A DNA stretch of 64,000 bases from an uncultured Bacteroidota bacterium. GTDB lineage: Bacteria > Bacteroidota > Bacteroidia > Bacteroidales > P3. Below, one piece after another: positions 24,446-35,784 of the stretch. The notes below the pieces were generated by a model, which was not told the origin of the DNA, ran no database searches, and was given only the letters and a program-made list of their open reading frames with translations. Numbering within the stretch: the first letter of the stretch is position 1; every line of letters starts with the position of its first letter. Made by a program: the position numbers and the translations under genes. The DNA lies in the NCBI GenBank assembly GCA_902784865.1, contig CACZWL010000004.1:1-64000 (forward strand). The letters run 5' to 3'.

Positions 24446-26083
24446 ATGAAAAAATTAATGATTTGCACTATGGCTATAGGAATGTTAGCCGCGGTGGGTT
24501 GCAAAAACCAAAAAGCAGCCGAACCGAAATCGGAAATTCAACAAAAAGTGGACGAGTATGCCGAGTTCCCCCTGACCTCGGACCTCATCCAGACGCTGAG
24601 CGCCAACGAGAAAGAGCTGGTGAAGATATTCATCCAGATTGGCGACATCATGGACGAGATCTACTGGGACCAGTACTTCGGCCGTGAGAACCGCGCCAGC
24701 CTCGACACGCTGACCGACCCCGCCATGCGCGCCTTCGCGAACATACAATACGGCGCGTGGGACCGCCTGGACAGCGAGCGCCCCTTCCTGCCCGGCTACG
24801 GCGAGCGCCCTGCGGGCTGCAACTTCTACCCCGCCGACATGACGGCCGAGGAGTACAAGGCGCTGGAAGACCCGCTGAAGGAGAGCCAGTACAGCGTCAT
24901 CCGCCGCGATGCCGAGGGCAAGCTCTATGTGCTGCCCTACCACGAGGCCTACAAAGAGCAGCTGGCCAAGGTGGACGAGCTGATGGGCAAAGCCATCGAG
25001 CTGGCCGAGAACGCCGGCCTGAGGCGCTACCTCGAGGCCCGCCGCGAGGCCTTCCGCACCGACGACTACTTCGCGAGCGACATGGTGTGGATGGACATGA
25101 AGGACAGCAAGCTGGACTTCGTGGTCGGCCCCATCGAGAACTACGACGACGCCCTGCACGGCCTGAAGTGCTCGCACGAGGCCTTCGTGCTGGTGAAAGA
25201 CGAGCAGTGGAGCAACGACCTGAGCAAATTCGCCGCCATGCTGCCCGAGATGCAGAAGCTGCTGCCCTGCGACGAGAAGTACAAGAAAGAGGTGCCCGGC
25301 ACCGACTGCGACATCAACGTCTACGACGTGGTCTACTATGCCGGCGACTGCAACGCAGGCAGCAAGACCATCGCCATCAACCTGCCCAACGACGAGCGCG
25401 TGCAGCTGGCCAAAGGCAGCCGCCGCCTGCAGCTGAAGAACGCCATGCGCGCCAAGTACGACAACATCATGGTGCCCATCGCCAAGCAGATCCTCTGCCC
25501 CGAGCAGGTGGACAGCGTCACGTTCAACGCCTTCTTCGGCAACACCTGCTACCATGAGGTGGCCCACGGACTGGGCATCAAGAACACGGTGACCGGCCGC
25601 GGCCCCTGCCGCCAGGCCCTCGGCGCCGAATACAGCGCCTGGGAGGAGGCCAAAGCCGATGTGTGCGGCCTGTTCCTGACCGAGCAGCTCATCGAACGCG
25701 GCGAGATTACCAACACCACCGTGGCCCAGAACTACATCACCTTCATTGCCGGCCTGCTGCGCTCGGTGCGCTTCGGAGCCACCGAGGCCCACGGACGTGC
25801 CAACATCATGTGCTACAACTACTTCCAGGAGCACGGCGCCTTCAGCCGCAACGCCGACGGCAAGTACGTCATCGACGTCGAGAAAGCCCGCCAGGCAGCC
25901 CGCGAGTGGGCCTCCATCATCATCGCCATGGAAGGCGAGGGCGACATGGCCGCCGCCAAGGCCTACAGCGAGAAGAACGGCAAGATCAGCGCCGAGCTTC
26001 AGAAAGACCTCGACGCCATCCGCGACGCCAACATCCCGCGCGACATCGTCTACAAGCAGGGTGCCTCGGTGCTCGGACTGTAG
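24446..26083 (+). CDS. M49-like zinc metallopeptidase lipoprotein
   Basis: The 545-residue protein has a lipobox AAVGC (Cys19). The catalytic segment is HEVAHGLG with zinc ligands His370 and His374 and base Glu371; a third ligand is likely in WEEAKADVCG (Glu400 or Glu401). The overall layout resembles the DPP III-like (M49-related) proteins common in Bacteroidetes, although true DPP III has a longer HExxxH spacing. It should degrade peptides on the periplasmic side. ATG at 24446 is preferred over a TTG 6 bp upstream. A terminator follows. Confidence 0.72.
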   Translation: MKKLMICTMAIGMLAAVGCKNQKAAEPKSEIQQKVDEYAEFPLTSDLIQTLSANEKELVKIFIQIGDIMDEIYWDQYFGRENRASLDTLTDPAMRAFANIQYGAWDRLDSERPFLPGYGERPAGCNFYPADMTAEEYKALEDPLKESQYSVIRRDAEGKLYVLPYHEAYKEQLAKVDELMGKAIELAENAGLRRYLEARREAFRTDDYFASDMVWMDMKDSKLDFVVGPIENYDDALHGLKCSHEAFVLVKDEQWSNDLSKFAAMLPEMQKLLPCDEKYKKEVPGTDCDINVYDVVYYAGDCNAGSKTIAINLPNDERVQLAKGSRRLQLKNAMRAKYDNIMVPIAKQILCPEQVDSVTFNAFFGNTCYHEVAHGLGIKNTVTGRGPCRQALGAEYSAWEEAKADVCGLFLTEQLIERGEITNTTVAQNYITFIAGLLRSVRFGATEAHGRANIMCYNYFQEHGAFSRNADGKYVIDVEKARQAAREWASIIIAMEGEGDMAAAKAYSEKNGKISAELQKDLDAIRDANIPRDIVYKQGASVLGL

Positions 26084-26132
26084 TCGAAACCCATCCCAAA
26101 GCCGACGGCGAACCCCGCCGCCGGACAGCCTC

Positions 26133-26158
26133 AGGCCGGAAAGTCCACTTTCCGGCCT
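26133..26158 (+). terminator. intrinsic terminator of the peptidase gene
   Basis: AGGCCGGAAAG and CTTTCCGGCCT form an 11-bp perfect stem with a TCCA loop, followed by TTCTT. It lies 50 bp past the stop codon. Confidence 0.8.
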
Positions 26159-26234
26159 TTCTTGCACCAATTCGCTGGAAACAAGAGAATTACATACAGC
26201 GTACATTTTTGATTCAAAAGTCGGAAAAAGACCA

Positions 26235-26321
26235 AAAATCGGCCATCCGCAGATGTATGATTTTCAGCGGGTTAACCACACCCTCTTCTTCCCCTCTTCG
26301 TCCTTGGTTAGGCAATGGCCG
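26235..26321 (+). repeat. 11-bp-periodic intergenic element, copy 5
   Basis: A 54-nt module (26235-26288, with TGATTTTCAGC at 26258-26268) is followed by TTCCCCTCTTC (26289-26299), GTCCTTGGTTA (26300-26310) and GGCAATGGCCG (26311-26321). It lies between the peptidase terminator and the promoter of the glycan locus. Confidence 0.75.
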
Positions 26322-26378
26322 GAGAGGGGGGCCAAAGGGTCGCGTCGGGAGTGGCAAATTTTATATATATAACATTTT

Positions 26379-26410
26379 TTTGCGCACGTAAGGAAAAAGT
26401 TGTATCTTTG
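26379..26410 (+). promoter_or_regulatory. promoter of the upxY-led glycan locus
   Basis: TTTG at 26379-26382 and TATCTTTG at 26403-26410, spacing exactly 20 nt. No inverted repeats suggesting promoter inversion were found around it. The leader to upxY is about 160 nt, as expected for loci controlled by UpxY-type antitermination. Confidence 0.75.
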
Positions 26411-26425
26411 CTTTAGAATTTTCTT

Positions 26426-26446
26426 CGCAAAAATACTCATTTTGCG
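26426..26446 (+). promoter_or_regulatory. leader hairpin upstream of upxY
   Basis: CGCAAAA and TTTTGCG form a 7-bp stem with a 7-nt loop, beginning about ten bases after the expected transcription start. UpxY-type factors act on their own leaders in Bacteroides, so this is a candidate recognition structure; that is inference. Confidence 0.4.
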
Positions 26447-26576
26447 CTGGAAATGATAGGGTTACGGCAACACTCTTGGATAGGAGCGCCCGCGATTCAG
26501 AACCGAACGACTGAAAAACCTGCCAAAAACTCCGATATTAACCTCGGGGAGGTGAAGATTTTACCAGAAGAAAAAA

Positions 26577-27095
26577 ATGACCGATACGACCGACCGCAGC
26601 ACATACTACACCGCACAACCCGACGACAGTCCCCACTGGTATGCCATCCGGGTGTTCTACAACAGGCTGGCGCCCTTGCTGGCGGAGTTGAACGAGAAAG
26701 GCTGGGAGCAGTTCTGCCCCCACGAGGTGATAGCGTCGCTGCTGTTTGTGCGCTGCAGCGAGGCGCAGGTCGACAAGTTTGCCGCACGGAACTTCGACCG
26801 CATGATGGTATACCGTCTGCAAGGCAGCCGTCGTCCGGCCATGATACCCGACCGCGAGATGGAGATATTCCGATTCGTGGTCACCTCGGGTCGCCAAGGG
26901 CTCACGCTGCTGGGCGACGACAAGCCCGAGTACCACCAAGGCGACCGCGTGGTGGTGACACAAGGGCCGTTCAAAGGTGCCGAAGGGCATATCAAACGAA
27001 TCAAAAAAGACCGCCGGCTGGTGGTGACGATACCGGGCGTGGTGGCTGTGGCCACGGCCTATATCCACCCGGACTTCTTGAAGAAAGTGGACTAG
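26577..27095 (+). CDS. upxY: UpxY-type NusG-like transcription antiterminator
   Basis: The 172-residue protein has a NusG N-terminal domain (HWYAIRVFYNR, then CPHEVIASLLFVRCSEAQ) and a KOW domain (YHQGDRVVVTQGPFKGAEGHIKRI). UpxY proteins bind RNA polymerase and let it read through the long 5' leader and operon of their own polysaccharide locus. As first gene after the promoter, it should control the whole plus-strand locus. No UpxZ-like partner was recognised. Its stop is directly followed by the ATG of the sugar transferase. Confidence 0.85.
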   Translation: MTDTTDRSTYYTAQPDDSPHWYAIRVFYNRLAPLLAELNEKGWEQFCPHEVIASLLFVRCSEAQVDKFAARNFDRMMVYRLQGSRRPAMIPDREMEIFRFVVTSGRQGLTLLGDDKPEYHQGDRVVVTQGPFKGAEGHIKRIKKDRRLVVTIPGVVAVATAYIHPDFLKKVD

Positions 27096-28265
27096 ATGAA
27101 AACACCGCTTTTTCATCTGCAATATGAAATAGAGCAAGACGAGGCTTACACCGAGAATGGTGCCGACAACGGTGCCAAGCTGTCGATAGACGACATCGAC
27201 AACGAAGAGGTGAAAAGTCTGCTGGAAGAGACCTCAGGGCTCACCCAGAAAGACCTGCTTAAGTGGCTCAACCGCAACAAGGACGCTTACCCTTCGACGG
27301 TGATTGTGCCACTAACTACGGTCACGCCCGAAGCGCTGAGCTACCGCATAGGAGAAAACCGTCCCAAGCTGCTGTATATCACCCGTCCGCTGCATACGAT
27401 AGAGAACCTCAACAAGTTCCTCTACACCGCCAACGAGCATCTGGACACCGGCGCCTTCATCTGCTGCCACTCGATGACAGCCTCGCTCAAGCGGATGATG
27501 CTCGAGCAGAAGTACCCGAAGGGAATCCGGACGGTCGTGGTGGGGTTGCACTACCTGTGGCACCGCGTGTGCCCCAAGCTGAAGCTGACCAACAAACTGT
27601 ACTATGCGGTGACGCACGGCAAGAACCGCACCTTCCCCCGCGTAGAGGTACTCGGCCGAATCTACCGCGCCGGCTTCGAGGTCATCGACGAGCAGTTCCG
27701 CCACGGCGAGTTCTTCGTGGTGGCCCACAAGGTAAAGGAGCCCGTCAACGACACCCCGCCCACCGGGTCGCCCATCATCCACCTGCGCCGCATCGGACTG
27801 AACGGCAAGGAGATACAGGTGCACAAATTCCGCACCATGTACACCTACTCGGAGTACATCCAATCGTATGTCTACGAGTACCAGCACCTGGAAAAGGGCG
27901 GCAAGTTCAAGGACGACTACCGTGTGAACTTCTGGGGCACGTTCCTGCGCAAGGTGTGGCTCGATGAGCTGCCCATGGTGTGGAACATGCTGCGGGGTGA
28001 CATGAAGCTGGTGGGTGTGCGCCCGCTGAGCCGCCACTATTTCAGCCTCTATACCCCCGAGATGCAGGAGCTGCGCACACGGACCAAACCCGGGCTGCTG
28101 CCGCCGTTCTACTACGACCGCAAGTCGCCCGAAACCATCGAGGAAGTGCAGGAAAGCGAACGCCGCTACCTGGAAGCCTACCTCAAAGCCCCCTTCCGCA
28201 CCGACTGGCGCTACTTCTGGGGCATCGTAGGAAACATTATCTTTCACCACAAAAAATCAAGCTAA
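27096..28265 (+). CDS. initiating sugar-phosphate transferase lacking an obvious membrane helix
   Basis: Residues about 220-340 form the bacterial sugar-transferase domain that moves a sugar-phosphate onto undecaprenyl phosphate: RRIGLNGKEIQVHKFRTMY, then FLRKVWLDELPMVWNMLRGD with the catalytic Asp-Glu pair near 290-291, and LVGVRPLS. Relatives carry a hydrophobic re-entrant helix just before this domain; here the preceding sequence (GRIYRAGFEVIDEQFRHGE) is not hydrophobic. Residues 1-200 match no domain I can name. It probably still starts the glycan at the membrane, perhaps held by a partner. Confidence 0.75.
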   Translation: MKTPLFHLQYEIEQDEAYTENGADNGAKLSIDDIDNEEVKSLLEETSGLTQKDLLKWLNRNKDAYPSTVIVPLTTVTPEALSYRIGENRPKLLYITRPLHTIENLNKFLYTANEHLDTGAFICCHSMTASLKRMMLEQKYPKGIRTVVVGLHYLWHRVCPKLKLTNKLYYAVTHGKNRTFPRVEVLGRIYRAGFEVIDEQFRHGEFFVVAHKVKEPVNDTPPTGSPIIHLRRIGLNGKEIQVHKFRTMYTYSEYIQSYVYEYQHLEKGGKFKDDYRVNFWGTFLRKVWLDELPMVWNMLRGDMKLVGVRPLSRHYFSLYTPEMQELRTRTKPGLLPPFYYDRKSPETIEEVQESERRYLEAYLKAPFRTDWRYFWGIVGNIIFHHKKSS

Positions 28266-28275
28266 ACAAACACAC

Positions 28276-29145
28276 ATGGCTAAAAACAACAACGGAGAGT
28301 GGACCACCATCATCAGACCAAAAGAGAGCCTATGGAAGCTGAACCTGAAGGAGCTATGGGACTACCGCGACCTGTGCAGTCTCTTTATCCGCCGCGACAT
28401 CACCACGGCCTTCAAGCAGACCGTCCTCGGCCCCCTGTGGTTCATCATCCAGCCCACCATGACGGTGCTGCTCTATGCAGTGGTCTTCGGCAACATCGCC
28501 AAAATACCCACCGACGGACTCCCCGAGCCGCTGTTCTATCTGGCCGGCGTCAGCCTCTGGGGCTATTTCAGCGGCTGCCTTGGCAGGGCGCGTAGCACCT
28601 TCACCGGAAACGTAAACCTTTTCGGCAAGGTATACTTCCCCAGACTTATCGTGCCCATCTCGGGCCTTGTGTCGGGATTGCTCACCTTCGGCATACAGAT
28701 GCTACTTTTCGCTGTCGTGTACTGCGTCTACGTATTCGGCCACCTGCCTGGTTCCGAACACCTCTCTATGAACTACACCGCACTGCTCTTCCCACTCTAC
28801 GTGGTGATGCTTGCCGGCCTGGGGCTCGGATTCGGCATCATCTTCTCCAGTTTCAGCACCAAATACCGCGACATCGGCATATTGCTCAACTACGTCACCA
28901 GTCTATGGATGTACGCCACGCCTATCATCTACCCATTGAGCACAGTGACAGACCCGAGACTGAAAATGGCCATGCAGATCAACCCCGTGACCAGCATCTT
29001 CGAGGGCTTCAAATACGGCTTCCTCGGAGCCGGCGAATTTAGTTGGAACTGGCTGTCCTACAGCTTTATCGTGATGGTGGTATTGCTGCTCTTCGGCACC
29101 ATCGTCTTTAACCAGAAAGAGCGCAACTTCATGGACACGGTCTGA
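28276..29145 (+). CDS. wzm: ABC-2 type polysaccharide export permease
   Basis: The 289-residue protein has six predicted membrane helices and the ABC-2 pattern LFIRRDITTAFKQTVLGPLW at the N-terminal amphipathic region, which is characteristic of Wzm/TagG-type permeases. With the Wzt ATPase encoded at 32216 it should flip a completed, lipid-linked glycan to the periplasm. Gene order separates it from wzt by three genes, but all are in one transcription direction with short gaps. Confidence 0.88.
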   Translation: MAKNNNGEWTTIIRPKESLWKLNLKELWDYRDLCSLFIRRDITTAFKQTVLGPLWFIIQPTMTVLLYAVVFGNIAKIPTDGLPEPLFYLAGVSLWGYFSGCLGRARSTFTGNVNLFGKVYFPRLIVPISGLVSGLLTFGIQMLLFAVVYCVYVFGHLPGSEHLSMNYTALLFPLYVVMLAGLGLGFGIIFSSFSTKYRDIGILLNYVTSLWMYATPIIYPLSTVTDPRLKMAMQINPVTSIFEGFKYGFLGAGEFSWNWLSYSFIVMVVLLLFGTIVFNQKERNFMDTV

Positions 29146-29167
29146 CGACCGAAACTTGGGATGGGGC

Positions 29168-30184
29168 ATGGAGATTGACATCATCTTTGGGCTACTGCGC
29201 AGCGCGCTCGGAGGCGGACAAGACAACATACCCGAAGGTACCGACTGGCGACGGTTGTTCTCCCTGCTGCAACAGAACCACGTTGCCGCCCTTGTCAGCG
29301 AAGTCTTCGCCAACCTGCCTGCAGGGCAGAAGCCGCCTCGCCAAGTGCTGATACCATGGCTCTCCGAACGCGAGAAAGCAACCGCATGGTACCGCCACCA
29401 ACTCAGTGTGCAGCAGGAAATCGAAGCCCTCATGCAGCAGCACGGCATCGGGACCCTCGCCTTGAAAGGAACTCGCCTGGCACAATTCTACCCGAAACCC
29501 GAACTGCGCGAATTCAGCGACCTCGACCTGTACTTCTCGAACCACAATGAAGCCGACCGGCTGACACAGCAGCACTTGGGCATAACCGTCAGCAACGATG
29601 CCCACCACCACTCAAAATACAACTATCGCGGCGTGACCATCGAAAGCCACTACGACTTCGTCAATCGCCACTACCCGCCAAGCAACCGCCGCTTTGAAGA
29701 GGTGCTCAAGAAGTTGGCCCCCACACCAACTTTCGAGGTGCTCTTCCAACTACGCCACATGGCGAGTCACTTCGCCGCCAGCCGCATCACCCTGCGCGAC
29801 CTCGTAGACTGGCACCTACTCACCCGCGCCCACCGCGACAGCGCCGACTGGGATTGCGTGGCGCGAGAAAGCGAAACTTCGGGCATGGCCGACTTCGCCG
29901 GAGCAGTGAACCAAATCGTGGAGAACCGCTTCGGCAACCACGTGCCCCTACCCTTCAGCGCCGACCGCGAGACCACCCTCAAGATAGAAAACGACACACT
30001 ATACGGCTCAATTCAAGAACACAAAAAAGAGAACCTGGGCCGCCTGCTGTGGAAACTGCGCCGCTACAGCGCCAACCGCTGGAAACAACGCCTCGTCTAC
30101 AGCCACGACTCCGCGTGGAGCCGCCTCGCCGCCAGCCTGGCTGCCCACGCCGCCAAACCCCGCAGCATACTGCACAAAATGTAA
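29168..30184 (+). CDS. nucleotidyltransferase-fold protein (NTP_transf_5 type)
   Basis: The 338-residue protein has LALKGTRLAQFYPKPELREF followed by SDLDLYF; the Lys-Gly and Asp-x-Asp residues are the core of the NTP_transf_5 group of polymerase-beta-like nucleotidyltransferases. These are frequent in Bacteroidetes polysaccharide loci but their substrate is not known. The ATG at 29168 (MEIDIIFG) is preferred over a TTG 12 bp upstream. Confidence 0.75.
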   Translation: MEIDIIFGLLRSALGGGQDNIPEGTDWRRLFSLLQQNHVAALVSEVFANLPAGQKPPRQVLIPWLSEREKATAWYRHQLSVQQEIEALMQQHGIGTLALKGTRLAQFYPKPELREFSDLDLYFSNHNEADRLTQQHLGITVSNDAHHHSKYNYRGVTIESHYDFVNRHYPPSNRRFEEVLKKLAPTPTFEVLFQLRHMASHFAASRITLRDLVDWHLLTRAHRDSADWDCVARESETSGMADFAGAVNQIVENRFGNHVPLPFSADRETTLKIENDTLYGSIQEHKKENLGRLLWKLRRYSANRWKQRLVYSHDSAWSRLAASLAAHAAKPRSILHKM

Positions 30185-30190
30185 CCCCAC

Positions 30191-31279
30191 ATGAAGAAAG
30201 CCCTCATCACCGGCATCACCGGACAGGACGGCAGCTACTTGGCTGAATTCCTGCTGGAAAAAGGCTACGACGTGCACGGCATCATACGCCGCAGCAGCGT
30301 CGACTACCGCGAGCGCATAGCCCACCTCGAAGGGCACGAGCGTTTCCACCTCCACTATGGCGACCTCGCCGACTCGATGGGCATACAGCAGGTGGTCAAC
30401 CTGGTGCGTCCCGACGAGATATACAATCTGGCTGCCCAAAGCCACGTGCAGGTCAGCTTCGACGTGCCGGAGTACACCGCCAACGTCGACGCCACCGGCA
30501 CCCTGCGCATCCTCGAGGCCGTGCGCCTCTGCGGCCTTGCCGACACCTGCCGCATCTACCACGCCAGCACCTCCGAGCTCTACGGCCGCGTGGAAGCCGT
30601 GCCGCAGAACGAGGAGACCCCCTTCCACCCCTACAGCCCCTACGCCGTGGCCAAACTCTACAGCTACTGGATTATCAAAGAATACCGCGAAGCCTACAAT
30701 ATGTTCTGCTGCAACGGCATCCTCTTCAACCACGAGAGCGAGCGCCGCGGCGAGAACTTCGTCACCCGCAAGATCACCCTCGCCGCCGCCCGCATCAAGC
30801 AAGGAAAACAGCAGAAACTGCTGCTGGGCAACCTCGACTCGCTGCGCGACTGGGGCTATGCCCGCGACTATGTGGAGTGCATGTGGCTCATGCTCCAGCA
30901 GGCCGAGCCTGACGACTATGTGGTGGCCACCGGCGAGCAGCACTCCGTGCGCGAGTTCTGCCAGCTGGCCTTCCGCGAGGCAGGCATCGAGCTGCGCTTC
31001 GAGGGCGAGGGCATTGACGAGAAGGGTATCGACACCGCCACCGGCCGAGTGCTGGTCGAGGTGAGCCCCGACTTCTACCGTCCCACCGACGTGGTCAACC
31101 TCCTCGGCGACCCCGCCAAGGCTAAAGCCCGGCTAGGCTGGAACCCGTCGAAGACACCCTTCCGCGAACTGGTGCGCCTCATGGTGGACCACGACATGCG
31201 CAAAGTGGCCGCCGATGATGCCGCCTTCCGCGTGAAAGTCAATCTCGAAGAATACCTCGAGAAAGGCATTGTAAAGTAA
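30191..31279 (+). CDS. gmd: GDP-mannose 4,6-dehydratase
   Basis: Gmd converts GDP-mannose to GDP-4-keto-6-deoxymannose. The 362-residue SDR shows [45 protein letters not shown] and the Tyr-x3-Lys of [11 protein letters not shown], all diagnostic. It is paired with fcl 10 bp downstream and supplies GDP-fucose for the GT11 transferase in this locus. Confidence 0.95.
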   Translation: MKKALITGITGQDGSYLAEFLLEKGYDVHGIIRRSSVDYRERIAHLEGHERFHLHYGDLADSMGIQQVVNLVRPDEIYNLAAQSHVQVSFDVPEYTANVDATGTLRILEAVRLCGLADTCRIYHASTSELYGRVEAVPQNEETPFHPYSPYAVAKLYSYWIIKEYREAYNMFCCNGILFNHESERRGENFVTRKITLAAARIKQGKQQKLLLGNLDSLRDWGYARDYVECMWLMLQQAEPDDYVVATGEQHSVREFCQLAFREAGIELRFEGEGIDEKGIDTATGRVLVEVSPDFYRPTDVVNLLGDPAKAKARLGWNPSKTPFRELVRLMVDHDMRKVAADDAAFRVKVNLEEYLEKGIVK

Positions 31280-31289
31280 GAAAGTTTCC

Positions 31290-32215
31290 ATGCAGAAAGA
31301 CTCCAAAATATATGTCGCCGGCCACCGCGGCATGGTAGGCTCGGCCATCGTGCACCAGCTGCAGCGGCAGGGCTACACCAACCTCGTGGTCCGCACCCAT
31401 GCCGAGCTCGACCTCACGCGCCAGGCCGACGTGGAGCGCTTCTTCGCCGAGGAGAAGCCCGAATACGTCTTCCTCGCCGCCGCCAAAGTGGGCGGCATAG
31501 CGGCTAACAGCGCCGCCCTGGCCGACTTCATGTACCTCAACATGGCCCTCGAGATGAACACCATACACGCCGCATGGCAAAACGGCGTCAAGAAACTGCT
31601 CTTCCTCGGCTCCAGCTGCATCTACCCCCGACTGGCACCGCAGCCCATGCCCGAAAGCTGCCTCCTCACCTCGGCCCTCGAACCCACCAACGAAGCCTAC
31701 GCCTTGGCCAAAATCAGCGGCCTCAAATACTGCGAATACCTCAACCGGCAGTACGGCACCGACTACATATCCGTCATGCCCACCAACCTCTACGGCCCCA
31801 ACGACAACTACCACCCCGAGAACAGCCACGTGCTGCCCGCCCTGATACGCCGCTTCCATGAAGCCAAGCAGCAAGGCCTGCCCAGCGTCACCTGCTGGGG
31901 CGATGGAAGCGCACTGCGCGAATTCCTCTACGTCGACGACCTGGCCGAACTCTGCCTCTTCCTCATGCAGAACTACTCCGGCAACGAGACCGTCAACGCA
32001 GGCACCGGTAAGGAAATCACCATCAAAGCCCTCGCCGAGACCGTGGCCGACATCGTCGGTTACCGTGGCCAGATCCTGTGGGACACCACCCGTCCCAACG
32101 GCACACCCCGAAAACTCCTTGACGTGAGCAAAGCCACCAACCTCGGTTGGCGCTATCACACCGAATTGAACGACGGCATCCGCCTCGCATACAACGACTT
32201 TCTAAACCATACAGA

Positions 32216-32231
<16 letters not shown>
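31290..32231 (+). CDS. fcl: GDP-L-fucose synthase
   Basis: The 313-residue epimerase-reductase shows [33 protein letters not shown], and the catalytic Tyr-Lys in [15 protein letters not shown], then [19 protein letters not shown] (family signature). It produces GDP-L-fucose from the Gmd product. Its 3' end overlaps wzt by 16 bp. Confidence 0.95.
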
Positions 32232-33502
<1,271 letters not shown>

Positions 33503-33504
33503 TT

Positions 33505-34503
33505 ATGTTGTATCATGAGAATGGGAGAGTCGGATTACAATCAGTAATAGGTCTTGGCTGTTGGAATTTTGGTGGACAGTGGAATAACAAGGTATCAAAA
33601 GATGCAGCCATTGAAATTATTCGTTATGCCATTGATCATGGAATAACATTCGTCGATGTTGCTGAATCTTATGGAATCCCTGATGGGCAATGTGAAATAC
33701 TCTTGGGGGAGGCACTCGCAAATGGTTATCGAGAGAAAGTAACTCTGATTAGTAAAGTCGGATGGTACGCACGAAGAACAGCCGATCATTTTTCCGCCGT
33801 TGATGGCTATTGGCGGAAACAGGCCAAAAAAGCATTCAACCAGCTCTATCGTTTTAAGGAGGTAGATTTCAATCATCGTACGCCAGAGTTACTTCGACTT
33901 TGTGGGCATGCATGCTGTGGGCGTCTAAAAACGGATTATGTCGATATACTTTTATGCCACGACGACAAACCCAAAGATGCAAGTTCATTCATTACCGCAT
34001 TTCGCCAGCTCCGAGATGAGGGATTCATTCGATACTACGGCATTAGTACCAATGATATTGGCGCGCTTCAACGGTTCTATGAATTATCTAATGGGGAATG
34101 CGCAGCATGCGAATGCGACTATTCTCTATTAAATCGTCGTGCAGAAACTGAATTATTTAAATTCTGCCACAAAAACAACATTGCAATTTTCACAAGAGGG
34201 ACTTTAGAACGCGGAATATTGTCTGGGAAATATACGGCTTCTTCTTCATTTGATGAAAGTTGTCGAGAAGCATGGAATCTTGGAGGCAAAGCGCACAAGC
34301 AATATCTTAATAAAATTGCAGCAGTTGAAAAAATTGTAAAAACGATTGAACCCGAAAAAATCTCAAAAATTGCATATCAGTTTGCTTTTTCCAACGAAGT
34401 TCATCCCTGTGTGGTTACAGGCTGTACAAGTCTTGAACAACTCAAAGATAATCTTGCCGCTGCAGAATCTTACATAAATCCACATTTGCTTAACGTATTG
34501 TAA
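33505..34503 (+). CDS. aldo/keto reductase
   Basis: The 332-residue NADPH-dependent reductase has the AKR tetrad: Asp51 and Tyr56 in FVDVAESYG, Lys in LISKVGW, His in DILLCHDD. The N-terminus VIGLGCWNFGGQW fits. In a polysaccharide locus it may reduce a keto-sugar or a substituent, but this is inference. It starts 3 bp after wzt, inside the AT-rich island. Confidence 0.85.
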   Translation: MLYHENGRVGLQSVIGLGCWNFGGQWNNKVSKDAAIEIIRYAIDHGITFVDVAESYGIPDGQCEILLGEALANGYREKVTLISKVGWYARRTADHFSAVDGYWRKQAKKAFNQLYRFKEVDFNHRTPELLRLCGHACCGRLKTDYVDILLCHDDKPKDASSFITAFRQLRDEGFIRYYGISTNDIGALQRFYELSNGECAACECDYSLLNRRAETELFKFCHKNNIAIFTRGTLERGILSGKYTASSSFDESCREAWNLGGKAHKQYLNKIAAVEKIVKTIEPEKISKIAYQFAFSNEVHPCVVTGCTSLEQLKDNLAAAESYINPHLLNVL

Positions 34504-34509
34504 AAAACC

Positions 34510-35784
34510 ATGCCCGACCAACATTCGTACTTAAGCAACAAAGAAAAAAAGAATTGTACGGGGTGTGGTGCATGCTCATTTGTATGCAAACACCATGCTA
34601 TTGATATGAGAGAAGACATTGAAGGTTTTTTCTTTCCTGACATCAACAAAAATTTATGTACAAGATGTGGGCTTTGCATAAAAAGTTGCCCCATTGCTTT
34701 CTCACAACAAAACACAAAAGATAATAGGGAATTCTACCTTGCCACCACACCCATTAGCGAGTACTTCAGTAAAAGTGCGACCATAGGTGTATGTACAATG
34801 CTGGCCGAATCCATTATTAACACAGGCGGTGTTGTTTATGGAGCATGGTTAGATGAGACAACGTTGAAATGCAAACACATTTGCATTTCAACACTGCCTG
34901 ACATAGAGAAAATAAGGAATTCCAAGTACACTCAAAGTGAAATCCACCAGTGTTTAAGAGATGTTGAAAATAACCTTAAATCAGGCAAAACGGTTCTATT
35001 TGTTGGAACACCGTGCCAAATAGCCGGACTAAAATCTTTCTTATTTCACGCATACAACAACTTATATACGATTGATTTGATTTGTCATGGGGTGTACAGT
35101 TACAAAATCCTACAAGAGGAAGTAAAGTATTGGGGAAAAATATACAACGGGGTAATAAATAACTTTAGGTTTCGAAGCAAACGAGTCTATCCATGGGAAC
35201 GTGGTGGAGTGATTAATTTTGATGTAACTAATAAGAAAAACAAAGTTGAACACATAGAGATTTTAGGCTCTTATTCTCCAACATATCGCTGTTACGCCTA
35301 TAGTGGAAATGGCATTAATTATAACCTGAGATTAAGCTGCTATCATTGTCAATTTAGAGCAGAGGAACGCTATGGCGATATTACGGTTGGCGACTCCTGG
35401 TTTATGAAAAAAAACTTTCCCGAAATATTCAGTGGAGAAAACAACAGAAATGGGATTTCATTATTACTAATAAACACATCCAAAGGTCACGACATAATGA
35501 ATATGATTTCGCAAAAGTTAAATCTGTTCAAATTAGAGAAAAGTCAGGCTTTTGTACAACCAGCTCTTCTCCCAACTAATAGGGTAATCCCTGTGGAAAG
35601 AGCCGAACTCTACGGTAAACTTCTGAAAGAAGACTATGGGGAACTCGTCAATCGCTTGTTAGGTATAGATATCAGAATGCTATACAAAAAAAGTATTTCG
35701 CACTCTAGAGAAAGCAAATTTAAGAAGTTAAAAAAAATTGTCAAGAAACATGTTCTTGGATATGATACGTCGAATAAAGAATAA
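34510..35784 (+). CDS. Fe-S F420-hydrogenase beta-subunit-like protein
   Basis: The 424-residue protein has two complete 4Fe-4S motifs: Cys16-19-22-26 ([11 protein letters not shown]) and Cys50-53-56-60 ([11 protein letters not shown]). The rest resembles the FrhB/FdhB C-terminal domain, a flavin-binding fold ([17 protein letters not shown], then [10 protein letters not shown]). Such proteins recur beside pyruvyltransferases in Bacteroidetes glycan loci, but the reaction is unknown. Electron transfer to a sugar or its substituent is plausible. Confidence 0.85.
   Translation: MPDQHSYLSNKEKKNCTGCGACSFVCKHHAIDMREDIEGFFFPDINKNLCTRCGLCIKSCPIAFSQQNTKDNREFYLATTPISEYFSKSATIGVCTMLAESIINTGGVVYGAWLDETTLKCKHICISTLPDIEKIRNSKYTQSEIHQCLRDVENNLKSGKTVLFVGTPCQIAGLKSFLFHAYNNLYTIDLICHGVYSYKILQEEVKYWGKIYNGVINNFRFRSKRVYPWERGGVINFDVTNKKNKVEHIEILGSYSPTYRCYAYSGNGINYNLRLSCYHCQFRAEERYGDITVGDSWFMKKNFPEIFSGENNRNGISLLLINTSKGHDIMNMISQKLNLFKLEKSQAFVQPALLPTNRVIPVERAELYGKLLKEDYGELVNRLLGIDIRMLYKKSISHSRESKFKKLKKIVKKHVLGYDTSNKE

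Noticed and set aside
24485..26206. 573-codon open frame antisense to the zinc peptidase
   Set aside because: Composition shadow without motifs; the plus-strand gene has lipobox, HExxH and a terminator.
26320..26420. invertible promoter as in Bacteroides fragilis capsule loci
   Set aside because: No inverted repeats flank the upxY promoter and no invertase gene is in the window.
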